Source of the DNA: Limnohabitans sp. MMS-10A-178
GTDB taxonomy: Bacteria > Pseudomonadota > Gammaproteobacteria > Burkholderiales > Burkholderiaceae_C
Assembly: GCF_003063375.1 (NCBI RefSeq)
Contig: NZ_NERY01000003.1
Coordinates: 62,001-126,000, forward strand
Direction of reading: 5' to 3'
DNA: 64,000 nt
How positions within the stretch are numbered: position 1 is the first letter of the stretch; every line of letters starts with the position of its first letter. This document shows, piece after piece, positions 9,188 to 17,185 of this stretch. The position numbers and the translations under genes are program-made. The notes beneath the pieces were generated by a model. That model ran no database searches, was not told the DNA's origin, and saw only the letters and a list, made by a program, of their open reading frames with translations.

Positions 9188-10099
9188 ATGTCCGATCCTG
9201 TTCTAGATTTTGTTTCTTGCCCCGACCAGCAAGGCAAGCACCGCATGGCCTATTGGTCGTGGGGTGAGCCGAGTGCACCCCACGTGGTGGTGTGTGTGCA
9301 CGGCCTGACCCGTCAGGGGCGCGATTTTGATTTGCTGGCCCAAGGCTTGGTGGCCTCAGCCAAAACGGCCAATTTGCCGGCCATCAGGGTGATATGCCCC
9401 GATGTGGCTGGGCGTGGCCAAAGCGAATGGTTGAAAGATCCCATGGCGTATCAATTTGCACAATATGCAGGCGACATGGCCGTGTTGCTGCAAACCCTCA
9501 ATGCACAGCAGCCCATCAAGCGCTTAGATTGGGTGGGCACCAGCATGGGCGGCGTGATTGGCATGTTGCTGGCAGCGCAACCATTGCCCACGCCTGTTCA
9601 TCGCTTGGTGCTCAACGACATTGGTCCTGTGGTGTCGTGGGCATCTATTTTGAACATGAAAACTTATGTGGGCAAAGTGGGCAAGTTTCAATCGGTGCAA
9701 GAAGCGGCCAACGCCATGCTGGAAATTTCCAAAGGCTTTGGGCCGCATACTCCTGAGGAATGGTTGGCTTTGTCAAAGCACATGGTTCGTTCAGTGGAAG
9801 AGGGTGCATTTAGTTTGCATTACGACCCTGCCATTGGTGTGCCTGTGGCCAAGATCACCCAAGAGCAAGCGCTAGCAGGTGAGGCTGCGTTGTGGCAGGT
9901 TTACGATTTGATTCAGTGCCCCACGTTGCTCATTCATGGCGCACAGTCTGAGCTCTTGAGTGTGAGTGCTGTGCAAGAAATGCAGCAGCGGGGCCCGCGT
10001 GTGCAAGTGGTCACCCTTGAAGGGGTGGGTCATGCGCCAACCTTGACTCATGAAAATCAGATTGACATTGTGCGGCGGTTTTTGGGATTGCATGCTTGA
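9188..10099 (+). CDS. alpha/beta-hydrolase (serine type)
   Basis: 303 residues. HGLTRQGRDFD near residue 38 is the oxyanion region, GTSMGGVIGM is the G-x-S-x-G nucleophile elbow, and VGHAPTL near the C-terminus supplies the histidine. It is a cytoplasmic esterase/lyase-type hydrolase of unknown substrate. I take ATG 9188; an in-frame extension to 9098 lacks family similarity and would run into the bdhA upstream region. It is divergent from bdhA and directly upstream of relA, with 20 bases between; the junction consists of a 14-bp imperfect tandem repeat. Confidence 0.8.
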   Translation: MSDPVLDFVSCPDQQGKHRMAYWSWGEPSAPHVVVCVHGLTRQGRDFDLLAQGLVASAKTANLPAIRVICPDVAGRGQSEWLKDPMAYQFAQYAGDMAVLLQTLNAQQPIKRLDWVGTSMGGVIGMLLAAQPLPTPVHRLVLNDIGPVVSWASILNMKTYVGKVGKFQSVQEAANAMLEISKGFGPHTPEEWLALSKHMVRSVEEGAFSLHYDPAIGVPVAKITQEQALAGEAALWQVYDLIQCPTLLIHGAQSELLSVSAVQEMQQRGPRVQVVTLEGVGHAPTLTHENQIDIVRRFLGLHA

Positions 10100-10132
10100 A
10101 AGTGAATGCGTGAAAGTCAATGAGTGAAAGTG
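10096..10132 (+). repeat. 14-bp imperfect tandem repeat spanning the hydrolase/relA junction
   Basis: Two full units and a partial one: TTGAAAGTGAATGC (10096-10109), GTGAAAGTCAATGA (10110-10123) and GTGAAAGTG (10124-10132). The hydrolase stop TGA lies in unit 1 and the relA ATG in unit 2, so the whole intergenic segment appears to have arisen by duplication. An ATG in unit 1 runs into a stop after five codons. Confidence 0.7.
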
Positions 10133-12279
10133 TGGACGATGTTCTAACAAGGGCCAGAGCGTTTGCTGAGCCCCTTTTGGCCGGTGAGTCTTTAGACACC
10201 GGCGAGAATGTTCTCGACCATGCCGATGCTGTTGTGGCCATCTTAGACACCCTGAACAGTGGCCACGATGTGAAAGCCGCTAGCTACTTGGTGTATGCCT
10301 GTTCGCACCTAAGCCGCCCACAAGATGTCATAGCTAAAAAATTTGGCAACGACTTTGCCTTGCTGGCTGTAGAAACCACCAAGCTGGTGGAAGTGCAGCG
10401 CATGTCGCGCGCGGCCGCAGCATCTGCACAGTTGCAAAACGACCCTCGTTCGCAAACAGAAAATGTGCGAAAAATGTTGCTGGCCTTCAGCAAAGATTTG
10501 CGCGTCATCACGCTGCGCTTGGCTTCGCGTTTGCAAACGCTGCGCTATTTTGCAAGTGTCAAAAAAGAAGTGCCTGCTGTGTTGGCCAAAGAGACTTTGC
10601 AAGTGTTTGCACCCTTGGCCAATCGCTTGGGCATTTGGGAAATTAAGTGGGAACTAGAAGACTTGTCGTTTCGCTATCTAGAGCCCGACACATACAAAAA
10701 AATTGCCCAATTGCTGCATGAAAAACGCGCCGAGCGTGAGTTGAACATGCTGCAATTGCGCGATCAAGTGCAAACTGAATTGGCCGCACAAAACATTGCT
10801 TCCACGGTTCAAGGCAGGCCTAAAAATATCTACAGCATTGTTAAAAAAATGCGTGGCAAGTCGCTCGATTTTTCTCAGGTGTTTGACATTCGCGCCATGC
10901 GCATCATTGTCTCCAATGTGGCCGACTGTTATGAAGCTCTCAGTTGGGTTCACGAGCGCTATGCACCCATTACCGCTGAGTTTGATGACTACATTGCCAA
11001 GCCCAAATCCAATGGCTATCAGTCTTTGCACACGGTGGTTCGTGACGACTTGGGCCGGCCCATCGAAATACAAATTCGCACGCAAGCCATGCACGACCAC
11101 GCAGAGCACGGTGTGGCTGCGCACTGGGCCTACAAAGAAGCGGGCGCCAAAGGCTATGTGGGCGTGAGTGCCAACAGCGAATACGACGCCAAAATTGCGG
11201 TGCTCAGGCAGCTCTTGGCATGGGAGCGCGAGATGTCTTCGGAGGCTTCCGACCAAGCTGTGCAAGACACTTCAGCTTTGTTTGAAGATCGCATCTATGT
11301 CTTAACACCCAACGCCGCTATTGTCGAATTGCCCAAGGGCGCCACGCCCGTCGACTTTGCCTACACCGTGCACACCAACTTAGGCCACAGGTGCCGGGGA
11401 GCCAAAGCCGATGGCGTGATGATTCCTTTGAACACACCTTTGCAAAATGGTCAAACCGTAGAGGTCAGCACCGTGAAGGAGGGCGGCCCATCGCGCGATT
11501 GGCTCAATGCCGATTTGGGTTATTTGGTAAGCCACCGAGCGCGTGCCAAAGTGCGCGCTTGGTTCAATGCGCAAATTACCCACGAGAGCATTGCCAAGGG
11601 GCGTGAGGCTGTTGAAAAAATTTTGCAACGCGAAGGCAAAACTGCCATCAAGTTGGAAGACTTGGCTTCCCATTTGGGATTCAAATCGGCCGAAGCTCTT
11701 TTTGAAATTGTGGGCAAAGACGAATACTCCTTGCGCAACATCGAGGTGTTTTTAAGACCCCCCGAGCCGGTCATGCAGCCCGACGATTTTGTGCTGCTCA
11801 AAAAATCGCGCGTGGTGCCAGCCAAATCTCAATCGGGCGTCTTGGTGGTGGGTGTCGATTCATTGCTCACGCAGCTGTCCAAATGCTGCCGGCCTGCGCC
11901 CCCCGATGCCATCAGTGGTTTTGTGACCCGAGGCAGAGGTGTGAGCATTCACCGGGACGACTGCCGCACCTTTCGGTCGCTGTTGGCCAAGCATGGCGAG
12001 CGGGTTATTGAGGTGCGCTGGGGTGTGCAAAAGCCGGGTCAACATTTGGTGTATCCGGTAGAAGTGTCGGTAGAGGCCTCAGACCGCCAGGGCTTGTTGC
12101 GAGATATATCGGAGGTCTTTGCCAAAGAAAAAATGAACGTGGTGGGCGTTCAAACCCAGTCGGTCAAGGGCATTGCCTGGATGACCTTTACTGTGGAGGT
12201 GGCCGATGCGTCGCTCTTGAAAAAGGTCATGCAAAGTGTGAAAGCGGTCTCGGGCGTGGGCTTGGTTAAGCGCAATTAA
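10120..12279 (+). CDS. relA: (p)ppGpp synthetase RelA (monofunctional type)
   Basis: 719 residues with RSH architecture: an N-terminal HD-like region (from about residue 34), the synthetase domain (about 200-340), TGS (about 388-450), and a C-terminal zinc-finger/ACT region (CCRPAPPDAI; ACT from about 645). Two features mark RelA rather than bifunctional SpoT. The hydrolase HDxxED motif is missing (YACSHLSRPQD is found in its place), and the synthetase loop has acidic EFDD at 287-290 instead of the basic RxKD form. It makes (p)ppGpp from ATP and GTP/GDP on stalled ribosomes. No strong ribosome-binding site precedes the ATG. Confidence 0.88.
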   Translation: MSESVDDVLTRARAFAEPLLAGESLDTGENVLDHADAVVAILDTLNSGHDVKAASYLVYACSHLSRPQDVIAKKFGNDFALLAVETTKLVEVQRMSRAAAASAQLQNDPRSQTENVRKMLLAFSKDLRVITLRLASRLQTLRYFASVKKEVPAVLAKETLQVFAPLANRLGIWEIKWELEDLSFRYLEPDTYKKIAQLLHEKRAERELNMLQLRDQVQTELAAQNIASTVQGRPKNIYSIVKKMRGKSLDFSQVFDIRAMRIIVSNVADCYEALSWVHERYAPITAEFDDYIAKPKSNGYQSLHTVVRDDLGRPIEIQIRTQAMHDHAEHGVAAHWAYKEAGAKGYVGVSANSEYDAKIAVLRQLLAWEREMSSEASDQAVQDTSALFEDRIYVLTPNAAIVELPKGATPVDFAYTVHTNLGHRCRGAKADGVMIPLNTPLQNGQTVEVSTVKEGGPSRDWLNADLGYLVSHRARAKVRAWFNAQITHESIAKGREAVEKILQREGKTAIKLEDLASHLGFKSAEALFEIVGKDEYSLRNIEVFLRPPEPVMQPDDFVLLKKSRVVPAKSQSGVLVVGVDSLLTQLSKCCRPAPPDAISGFVTRGRGVSIHRDDCRTFRSLLAKHGERVIEVRWGVQKPGQHLVYPVEVSVEASDRQGLLRDISEVFAKEKMNVVGVQTQSVKGIAWMTFTVEVADASLLKKVMQSVKAVSGVGLVKRN

Positions 12280-12313
12280 GCCTACTTTAGAGCTAATTTG
12301 CACTGTTTTTTGA

Positions 12314-12322
12314 TGCTACAAT
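12314..12322 (+). promoter_or_regulatory. Probable extended -10 promoter of tRNA-Val
   Basis: TGCTACAAT fits an extended -10 box (TGn followed by TACAAT at 12317-12322) 15 bases before the mature tRNA. No good -35 hexamer is seen at 16-18 bp, which fits the extended -10 type. Predicted by eye only. Confidence 0.45.
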
Positions 12323-12337
12323 TCGGGCTGAATTTGT

Positions 12338-12414
12338 AGGCGCGTAGCTCAGCTGGTTAGAGCACCACCTTGACATGGTGGGGGTCGTTGGTTCGAGTCC
12401 AATCGCGCCTACCA
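12338..12414 (+). tRNA. tRNA-Val (anticodon GAC)
   Basis: A 77-base cloverleaf with encoded CCA. The acceptor AGGCGCG pairs with CGCGCCT, the D-arm reads TAGCTCAGCTGGTTAGAGC, the anticodon loop in ACCACCTTGACATGGTGG presents GAC, and the T-arm contains GGTTCGAGTCC. GAC reads the GUC/GUU valine codons. It stands alone, 58 bases after relA, followed by a hairpin terminator. Confidence 0.97.
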
Positions 12415-12430
12415 ACATTCTTCTAAACGC

Positions 12431-12456
12431 AAAAGCACCTTGTTAGGTGCTTTTTT
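12431..12456 (+). terminator. Rho-independent terminator after tRNA-Val
   Basis: AAAAGCACCT pairs with AGGTGCTTTT across a four-base loop, followed by a T run (to 12456). It sits 16 bases after the tRNA CCA end. Confidence 0.88.
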
Positions 12457-12467
12457 GTTGCCTGAAA

Positions 12468-12580
12468 TAATTGGGGTCAAATAAATGGGGTCAGATCAAC
12501 ATTAATTTACTCAGCGCATAGATCGCTCTGAATCACAAAAAATTAATGTTGATCTGACCCCATTTATTTGACCCCAATTA
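12468..12580. repeat. Palindromic repeat, copy A (41-bp perfect arms, 31-base loop)
   Basis: Arms at 12468-12508 and 12540-12580 are perfect inverted repeats. The inner arm core is GGGGTCAGATCAACATTAAT, and each arm carries a second GGGGTC/GACCCC unit 14 bases further out. The 31-base loop (12509-12539) is asymmetric, which gives the element an orientation; AGCG...CGCT inside it can form a small inner stem. The element ends 18 bases from the stop of the VIT/vWA gene, which runs toward it. It belongs to the family at 15588, 21913, 22448, 25275 and 30040. No transposase is nearby. Confidence 0.93.
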
Positions 12581-12598
12581 AATTCTCTCCGGCGCGAA

Positions 12599-15142
12599 TT
12601 AGCTGTTGATCACCAGATTGCTCTCTATCAGCGTTTGTGCTTTTTCATGCATCACTTCTGTGGCCAGCTTTAGCTGACTTCTTAGCAAGCGCTTGGCGTG
12701 TTTGTCTAGCAAATCCGATTCTTCAATGTCGCCAAACAACCATTCAAACAACAGCGCCCAACTGGTGGCACTGTCTTTGGTCACCTTGGTCAGGTCAATG
12801 ATGACGGCTGCATAGTTGCTGGGCATATTGAGTTTGAGGGTTTGCTGCAAAGCGATGCGGAATGAAGAGGCTTGAAGCGCGGCCGTGTTGAGGGCCATGG
12901 CAATGTCGACCTTTGTGGCTTCGGATGGCGATGGTTTTTTGGGCCGTTCCGCATTGTTAAGCACGCTTGTTTGTGGCTTGGTGCTGGGTGAGATCAAATC
13001 CTTGATCTTGCTAGACAACTGACTGAGCAAGGACGGATCGGATGAGTTTGCGTTTTCTGCGGCATCTGAAAAAGTGCTTGAGCTTTGCGCTTGTTGATCA
13101 CTGGCGTCAGCTTGCTTTCGCAAGAAAGCTGGAATTTCTATGTCGTCCATTCCCGCAGAAGCCATGCCGTCTACTTTGGATGCGGCTTGTGTTCGGTTGG
13201 TGCGCCATACGCTAGGGGTGTTGAGGCGGCTGTAGTCGCCGCCTAAGCTAGGTGAGGACAAGCTGTCGGAGATCTCAAATGATTCTGAATGACTACTCAT
13301 TCTCATGACCAACATGGCGGGTGCTGCTCTGGTCACAGAGCCGTACCCACCAAATCCAGCCGCTTGCATTTGCGCTACTTGCTGCAACTTGGGCAATCCT
13401 TCTGCCTTGTTTTCTTCAGCACGTTCGTGCAGCAAGAAAAGGTTGGTGTGTTGGGTAACCAGTTGGTATTTCATGGCCAATGACTTGGCCAACTTGGTAT
13501 CTGCTTTGCCTTCTGTCAGCTCTGCAATTTGAGCTGCCGCACACAGCCTGGCCACAATGCCTTCTGTGTCCCATGTAATGCTTAAGGGCTTGGCGCTGCT
13601 TACTTCTTTTTCTACTTCTTTTTCTATTTCTTTAAACAAAGTTTTGCAAATGAGAACGGGCGGCTTTTCTGTTTTGGCTGGCAGCCTAGCGAAAAGGTGT
13701 ACGGTTTCGCCATCAATCAATTGTGGGGGCAGGGTGCTGGCCCATTCGTGATTTTTGTTTTTCTCTTCGGTGGCATTCCACTTGATGGCAAAGCGCACTT
13801 CTTGTGCCGAGCGCATTCTTGTGATCATTCGGTCTACGGCGCTGCGCATGTCTTCGCGCGGAGTGACAAACTCGCATGAGCCGCCGGTGTCTTTGGCCAG
13901 TTCTCTGAGCAAGCTTTCGGCGGGCGCGCTGCCCACGCCTATGGTGTAGACACGGTGGCCACTGATGCGAGCTGAGGCCAAAATGTTTTCAATGTTCCAA
14001 ACCTCGCCATCGGTAATGAGTAACACGTCGGAGGAATCGGTTATTTCTGGGTTCTTGCGCGATTTTTCTTGGGTGTTCATGTTGAACACGTCGGTCATGG
14101 CAATGGCCAGTTCAGTACCACCCAAGTCGGCTTCTGTTTTGTCGATGGTTCTGAGCAAGCTTTGTATGCGCTCGCTGGTAGCCATGGTCATGTGCTTCGT
14201 GACGCGATCGATACGGCTACCAAATCGAGTGTAAGCAAAACAGTCGTCTTCATTGAGTTGCTTGAAGAGGTGCTTGAGAGCCACGCGCGCTTGTTCCATG
14301 CTGTCGCCAGCCATAGAGCCTGAGCAATCTAACAGCACTTTGAGTCTGAGCTTGCTGGGCTTGGCCTTGGGCAATTTGGGGCAGAAGCTGGTAATGATGG
14401 CTGTGGTGTTGCTGCCTTCTGAGTCGGGTCCGGCAATGCAAAATGATTCGCCTTCTAGGTCTTCAATGAGGAGTACAAAGTCGCGGTCTAGGTAGGCTTG
14501 TTTGCCAAGTTGTACGTTGACACCGTCAAAACTTTTGGTGGTTTTGATGGGGTGTGTAGGACTGCTAATGATGCCCTTGGCTGCCGTGCCTTGAATATCC
14601 AAGGTCATGAAGAAGCCGTATTCCACCAAGCCATTGCTTGCGGTAGTTTGGTGGGCTTGCAGTCCACCTTGTTGGTGTTGGTCGCCATAGCGTGGGGCGA
14701 TGGTGGTGGGAATACTGAGCCTAATGCGATCGGCTTCAAAGTTTAAAAGTTGTGCGTATTCGATTTCAATCACAGCTGTTTCGCCGGAAAGTAGGTTGCC
14801 CAAGTTGGCTGTGTACAGACCGCGCCCAGAGCGCTCTACCATGATGGGTGTATCGCCGTTGTCGATGGCTTTTTCGTATTGTTTAACGGCTTGTTTCTTT
14901 TCTATCACTGTGCCATTTAGGCGCTTGCCGTTGAGCTCAACTGCCAAGCTGAGCAGCGTGGCGCCCCATGCCAGCGGAAATGTGTAGACGGTTTCTAGGG
15001 CCTGTTTTGTTTCGTTGGTATAGGTTTGTCTGACCTTCATTCTCAAAAGCAGGCCATCGAGTTTGCCGTGCACGTGCACAGATTTCATGGCTACTTCTTC
15101 GCCGTCGCAGGTGAGGGTGCAGGATTCTTGTTCTTCGTACAT
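12599..15142 (-). CDS. VIT and von Willebrand factor A domain protein, cytosolic
   Basis: 847 residues. Residues 1-130 form a vault/inter-alpha-trypsin (VIT) domain (VYTFPLAWGATL; KKQAVKQYEKA; GNLLSGETAVIEIEY). Residues about 265-430 form a vWA domain with an intact metal-ion site: DCSGS at 272-276, the GGTEL threonine at 343 and ITDGE with Asp378. A low-complexity Ser/Ala/Gln-rich linker (about 610-730) leads to a C-terminal helical region. No signal peptide or membrane segment is seen, so it should act in the cytoplasm, unlike the animal inter-alpha-trypsin chains. Substrate or partner is unknown; vWA domains usually mediate Mg-dependent protein-protein contacts. It starts two bases after the MerR-type regulator and clearly shares its transcript. 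Confidence 0.88.
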   Translation of the reverse strand: MYEEQESCTLTCDGEEVAMKSVHVHGKLDGLLLRMKVRQTYTNETKQALETVYTFPLAWGATLLSLAVELNGKRLNGTVIEKKQAVKQYEKAIDNGDTPIMVERSGRGLYTANLGNLLSGETAVIEIEYAQLLNFEADRIRLSIPTTIAPRYGDQHQQGGLQAHQTTASNGLVEYGFFMTLDIQGTAAKGIISSPTHPIKTTKSFDGVNVQLGKQAYLDRDFVLLIEDLEGESFCIAGPDSEGSNTTAIITSFCPKLPKAKPSKLRLKVLLDCSGSMAGDSMEQARVALKHLFKQLNEDDCFAYTRFGSRIDRVTKHMTMATSERIQSLLRTIDKTEADLGGTELAIAMTDVFNMNTQEKSRKNPEITDSSDVLLITDGEVWNIENILASARISGHRVYTIGVGSAPAESLLRELAKDTGGSCEFVTPREDMRSAVDRMITRMRSAQEVRFAIKWNATEEKNKNHEWASTLPPQLIDGETVHLFARLPAKTEKPPVLICKTLFKEIEKEVEKEVSSAKPLSITWDTEGIVARLCAAAQIAELTEGKADTKLAKSLAMKYQLVTQHTNLFLLHERAEENKAEGLPKLQQVAQMQAAGFGGYGSVTRAAPAMLVMRMSSHSESFEISDSLSSPSLGGDYSRLNTPSVWRTNRTQAASKVDGMASAGMDDIEIPAFLRKQADASDQQAQSSSTFSDAAENANSSDPSLLSQLSSKIKDLISPSTKPQTSVLNNAERPKKPSPSEATKVDIAMALNTAALQASSFRIALQQTLKLNMPSNYAAVIIDLTKVTKDSATSWALLFEWLFGDIEESDLLDKHAKRLLRSQLKLATEVMHEKAQTLIESNLVINS

Positions 15143-15144
15143 GG

Positions 15145-15540
15145 TTAGGCCTTGATCTCTTGAATGGTTTTCATCACTGCTTTAACAAGGGCTCTGATTT
15201 GCTCGGGGCTCATGTCGGCTTCTTCGGGACTAATTTGCAACTCAATGCCAGGGGCCACATAGATGTGGCTCTTAACTTGAATATCGCCAGGCTTTCTCGG
15301 TTTGGTAGGTATTTGCAGCTCTTCCCCGTTTTGGATGTCTGAAATCCGTTCTAAGGAAATGCCAGCGTCTGAAAGTTGTTTGACTTTTAAAAGCTGCTCT
15401 AGGTGAGCGGTAAGGTAATGCGCTGCCCTGGTCTCGCCAATGGGCCTGTCTACCAGGCCCATTTGCATGTAATACCTCACCGTGCGCTTGGGCAAGTCGG
15501 TGAGGGTGCAGAGTTCATCAAGACTGAATGTTTTGGACAT
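15145..15540 (-). CDS. MerR-family transcriptional regulator (partner of the VIT/vWA gene)
   Basis: 131 residues. The N-terminal MerR winged helix reads FSLDELCTLTDLPKRTVRYYMQMGLV, continuing into the wing and LLKVKQLSDAGISLERI helix. The C-terminal part is short, acidic and Ile/Lys-rich, with no cysteines, so it is not a metal or redox sensor of the MerR/SoxR/CueR types; the effector is unknown. It is the first gene of a two-gene operon with the VIT/vWA protein, and a dyad overlapping its own promoter suggests autoregulation. The start ATG is placed directly before the helix-turn-helix, leaving no room for a later start. Confidence 0.85.
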   Translation of the reverse strand: MSKTFSLDELCTLTDLPKRTVRYYMQMGLVDRPIGETRAAHYLTAHLEQLLKVKQLSDAGISLERISDIQNGEELQIPTKPRKPGDIQVKSHIYVAPGIELQISPEEADMSPEQIRALVKAVMKTIQEIKA

Positions 15541-15552
15541 GCCTTTATATTA

Positions 15553-15581
15553 ACACTAAAACTGTACAAATATAGTGTCAA
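15553..15581 (-). promoter_or_regulatory. Promoter and overlapping dyad operator of the MerR/VIT-vWA operon
   Basis: On the minus strand a consensus -35 TTGACA (15581-15576) is followed after 17 bases by TAGTGT (15558-15553) as -10. The same bases form a 26-bp dyad: ACACTA at 15553-15558 and TAGTGT at 15573-15578 on the + strand, 14 bases apart and centred on GTAC. A bound dimer would cover the whole promoter. The predicted transcript starts only a few bases before the ATG (15540), implying a very short or leaderless mRNA. Inference from sequence alone. Confidence 0.6.
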
Positions 15582-15587
15582 TAATTT

Positions 15588-15700
15588 AATTGGGGTCAGA
15601 TCAACATTAATTTTTTGTGATTCACAGCGATCTATCCGCTAAGTAAATTAATGTTGATCTGACCCCAATTATTTGACCCCAATTATTTTGACCCCATTTA
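15588..15700. repeat. Palindromic repeat, copy B with extra tandem units on one side
   Basis: Perfect 26-bp arms at 15588-15613 and 15645-15670 around a 31-base loop that is the reverse complement of the copy A loop type, so this copy lies in the opposite orientation. On the right side the GACCCC unit is repeated at 15661, 15675 and 15690, spaced 14 and 15 bases; the left side has one unit only. The tail runs up to the stop codon of the aldehyde dehydrogenase (15704). Confidence 0.93.
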
Positions 15701-15703
15701 TTT

Positions 15704-17158
15704 TTAAAACGGATACTGGCGCGGTGCAGTTTGAATGGTGATCCAGCGCAGTTCGGTGAACTCGTTGATGCCGGCCTTGCCGCCAAAGCGGCCATAGCCG
15801 CTGCCTTTTACGCCACCGAATGGCATTTGGGCTTCGTCGTGCACTGTGGGGCCATTGACGTGGCAAATGCCTGAGTCAATTTTGCGGGCCACGTTGTAGG
15901 CGCGCGCTATGTCGCGGCCAAACACAGACGATGACAAACCATATTCATTGTCATTGGCGCAAGCAATGGCTTCCTCCACACCCTTCACACGCACAATGGC
16001 TTTCACGGGGGCGAAGCTTTCTTCGCGGTAAATGCGCATGGCGGGTGTCACGTTGTCTAGCAAAGTGGCAGGCATGAGGGTGTCGGTTGACTTGCCGCCG
16101 CACAGCAGTTTGGCGCCTTTAGAAATGGCGTCATCAATCAAATCGTTGCAATGCGACACGGTATTCATGCCAATCACGCTGCCCAGCACCACTGGATCGG
16201 GTTTGCGGGGGTAGCCCAAGGGCAGGTTTTTGGCTTTATTGGCAAAGCGCTTCACAAACTCATCGGCAATTTTTTCGTCCACCACAATGCGCTCTGTGCT
16301 CATGCAAATTTGGCCACTGTTGGCAAAGCTGCCAAAGGTGGCGGCGTTCACTGCGTCGTCAATGTCGGCGTCATCCAAAATCACCATGGGCGCTTTGCCG
16401 CCCAATTCCAAAATCACGGGCTTCAAATATTTGGCGCAAGTGAGGGCCAGCAGTTTGCCCACTTTGGTCGAGCCCGTAAAGTTAATGCGCCTCACCGCGG
16501 GGTGAGCCACTATGGCCTCCACCACCGATGCAGCATCGGCCGGTGCGTTGGTAATGTAGTTCACCACACCTGGCGGAAAGCCAGCTTCTTGAAACGCTTC
16601 AACAATCAGCTGATGCGTTTTAGGGCAATTTTCAGAGCCCTTCAAAATAAAAGTGTTGCCGCAGGCCAATGGCGTGGCAATGGCTCGCACGCCCAAAATA
16701 ATGGGCGCATTCCAAGGTGCAATGCCCAAAATAACACCAGAGGGTTGGAGAATGCCCATGGCCAAACTGCCAGGTACATCGGAGGGAATAACCTCGCCCG
16801 ATACCTGTGTAGTGAGAGATGCTGCTTCGCGAATCATGCCGGCCGCCAAGAACACATTGAAGCCAGCCCACATGCCTGTGGCACCTGTTTCTTCAGGCAC
16901 GGCTTTCACAAACTCGGGTGTTTTGGCTTCCAGCTTGTCGGCTGCTTTCAACAGCAATGCGCGTCTTTCGTTGGGGCCCACATCGCACCAAGTTTTGAAC
17001 GCTTCAGCGGCCGCTTCAACCGCCAAAATAGCATCGGCAGGGGAGGCCGCAGGTGCGCGCGTGGCCACGGTGCCATCGAGGGGGTTGCGACGCTCAAAGG
17101 TGGCGTTGTTTTCGGCACTCACTTTGAGGCCGTTGATGAGCATAGACATATCTGACAT
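15704..17158 (-). CDS. NAD(P)-dependent aldehyde dehydrogenase, vanillin/salicylaldehyde dehydrogenase-like
   Basis: 484 residues, standard ALDH length. PWNAPIILG (about 152) is the cofactor-binding segment, ELGGKAPMVI (about 252) carries the general-base Glu, and the SGQICMSTERI segment (near 285) carries the catalytic Cys; GVKGSGYGRFGG is the C-terminal signature. The motif variants resemble the vanillin/salicylaldehyde subgroup, which oxidises aromatic aldehydes to acids. It is the last gene of a transcript with the Liv-type transporter, 27 bases after livF, suggesting that it processes the imported compound or its product. The substrate is inferred only. Confidence 0.8.
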   Translation of the reverse strand: MSDMSMLINGLKVSAENNATFERRNPLDGTVATRAPAASPADAILAVEAAAEAFKTWCDVGPNERRALLLKAADKLEAKTPEFVKAVPEETGATGMWAGFNVFLAAGMIREAASLTTQVSGEVIPSDVPGSLAMGILQPSGVILGIAPWNAPIILGVRAIATPLACGNTFILKGSENCPKTHQLIVEAFQEAGFPPGVVNYITNAPADAASVVEAIVAHPAVRRINFTGSTKVGKLLALTCAKYLKPVILELGGKAPMVILDDADIDDAVNAATFGSFANSGQICMSTERIVVDEKIADEFVKRFANKAKNLPLGYPRKPDPVVLGSVIGMNTVSHCNDLIDDAISKGAKLLCGGKSTDTLMPATLLDNVTPAMRIYREESFAPVKAIVRVKGVEEAIACANDNEYGLSSSVFGRDIARAYNVARKIDSGICHVNGPTVHDEAQMPFGGVKGSGYGRFGGKAGINEFTELRWITIQTAPRQYPF

Positions 17159-17185
17159 GGAGAGTCTCCTAGAGATCTTTAAAAA

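Noticed and set aside
16151-17155. 334-codon open frame on the plus strand
   Set aside because: Antisense to the aldehyde dehydrogenase, with composition typical of shadow translation.
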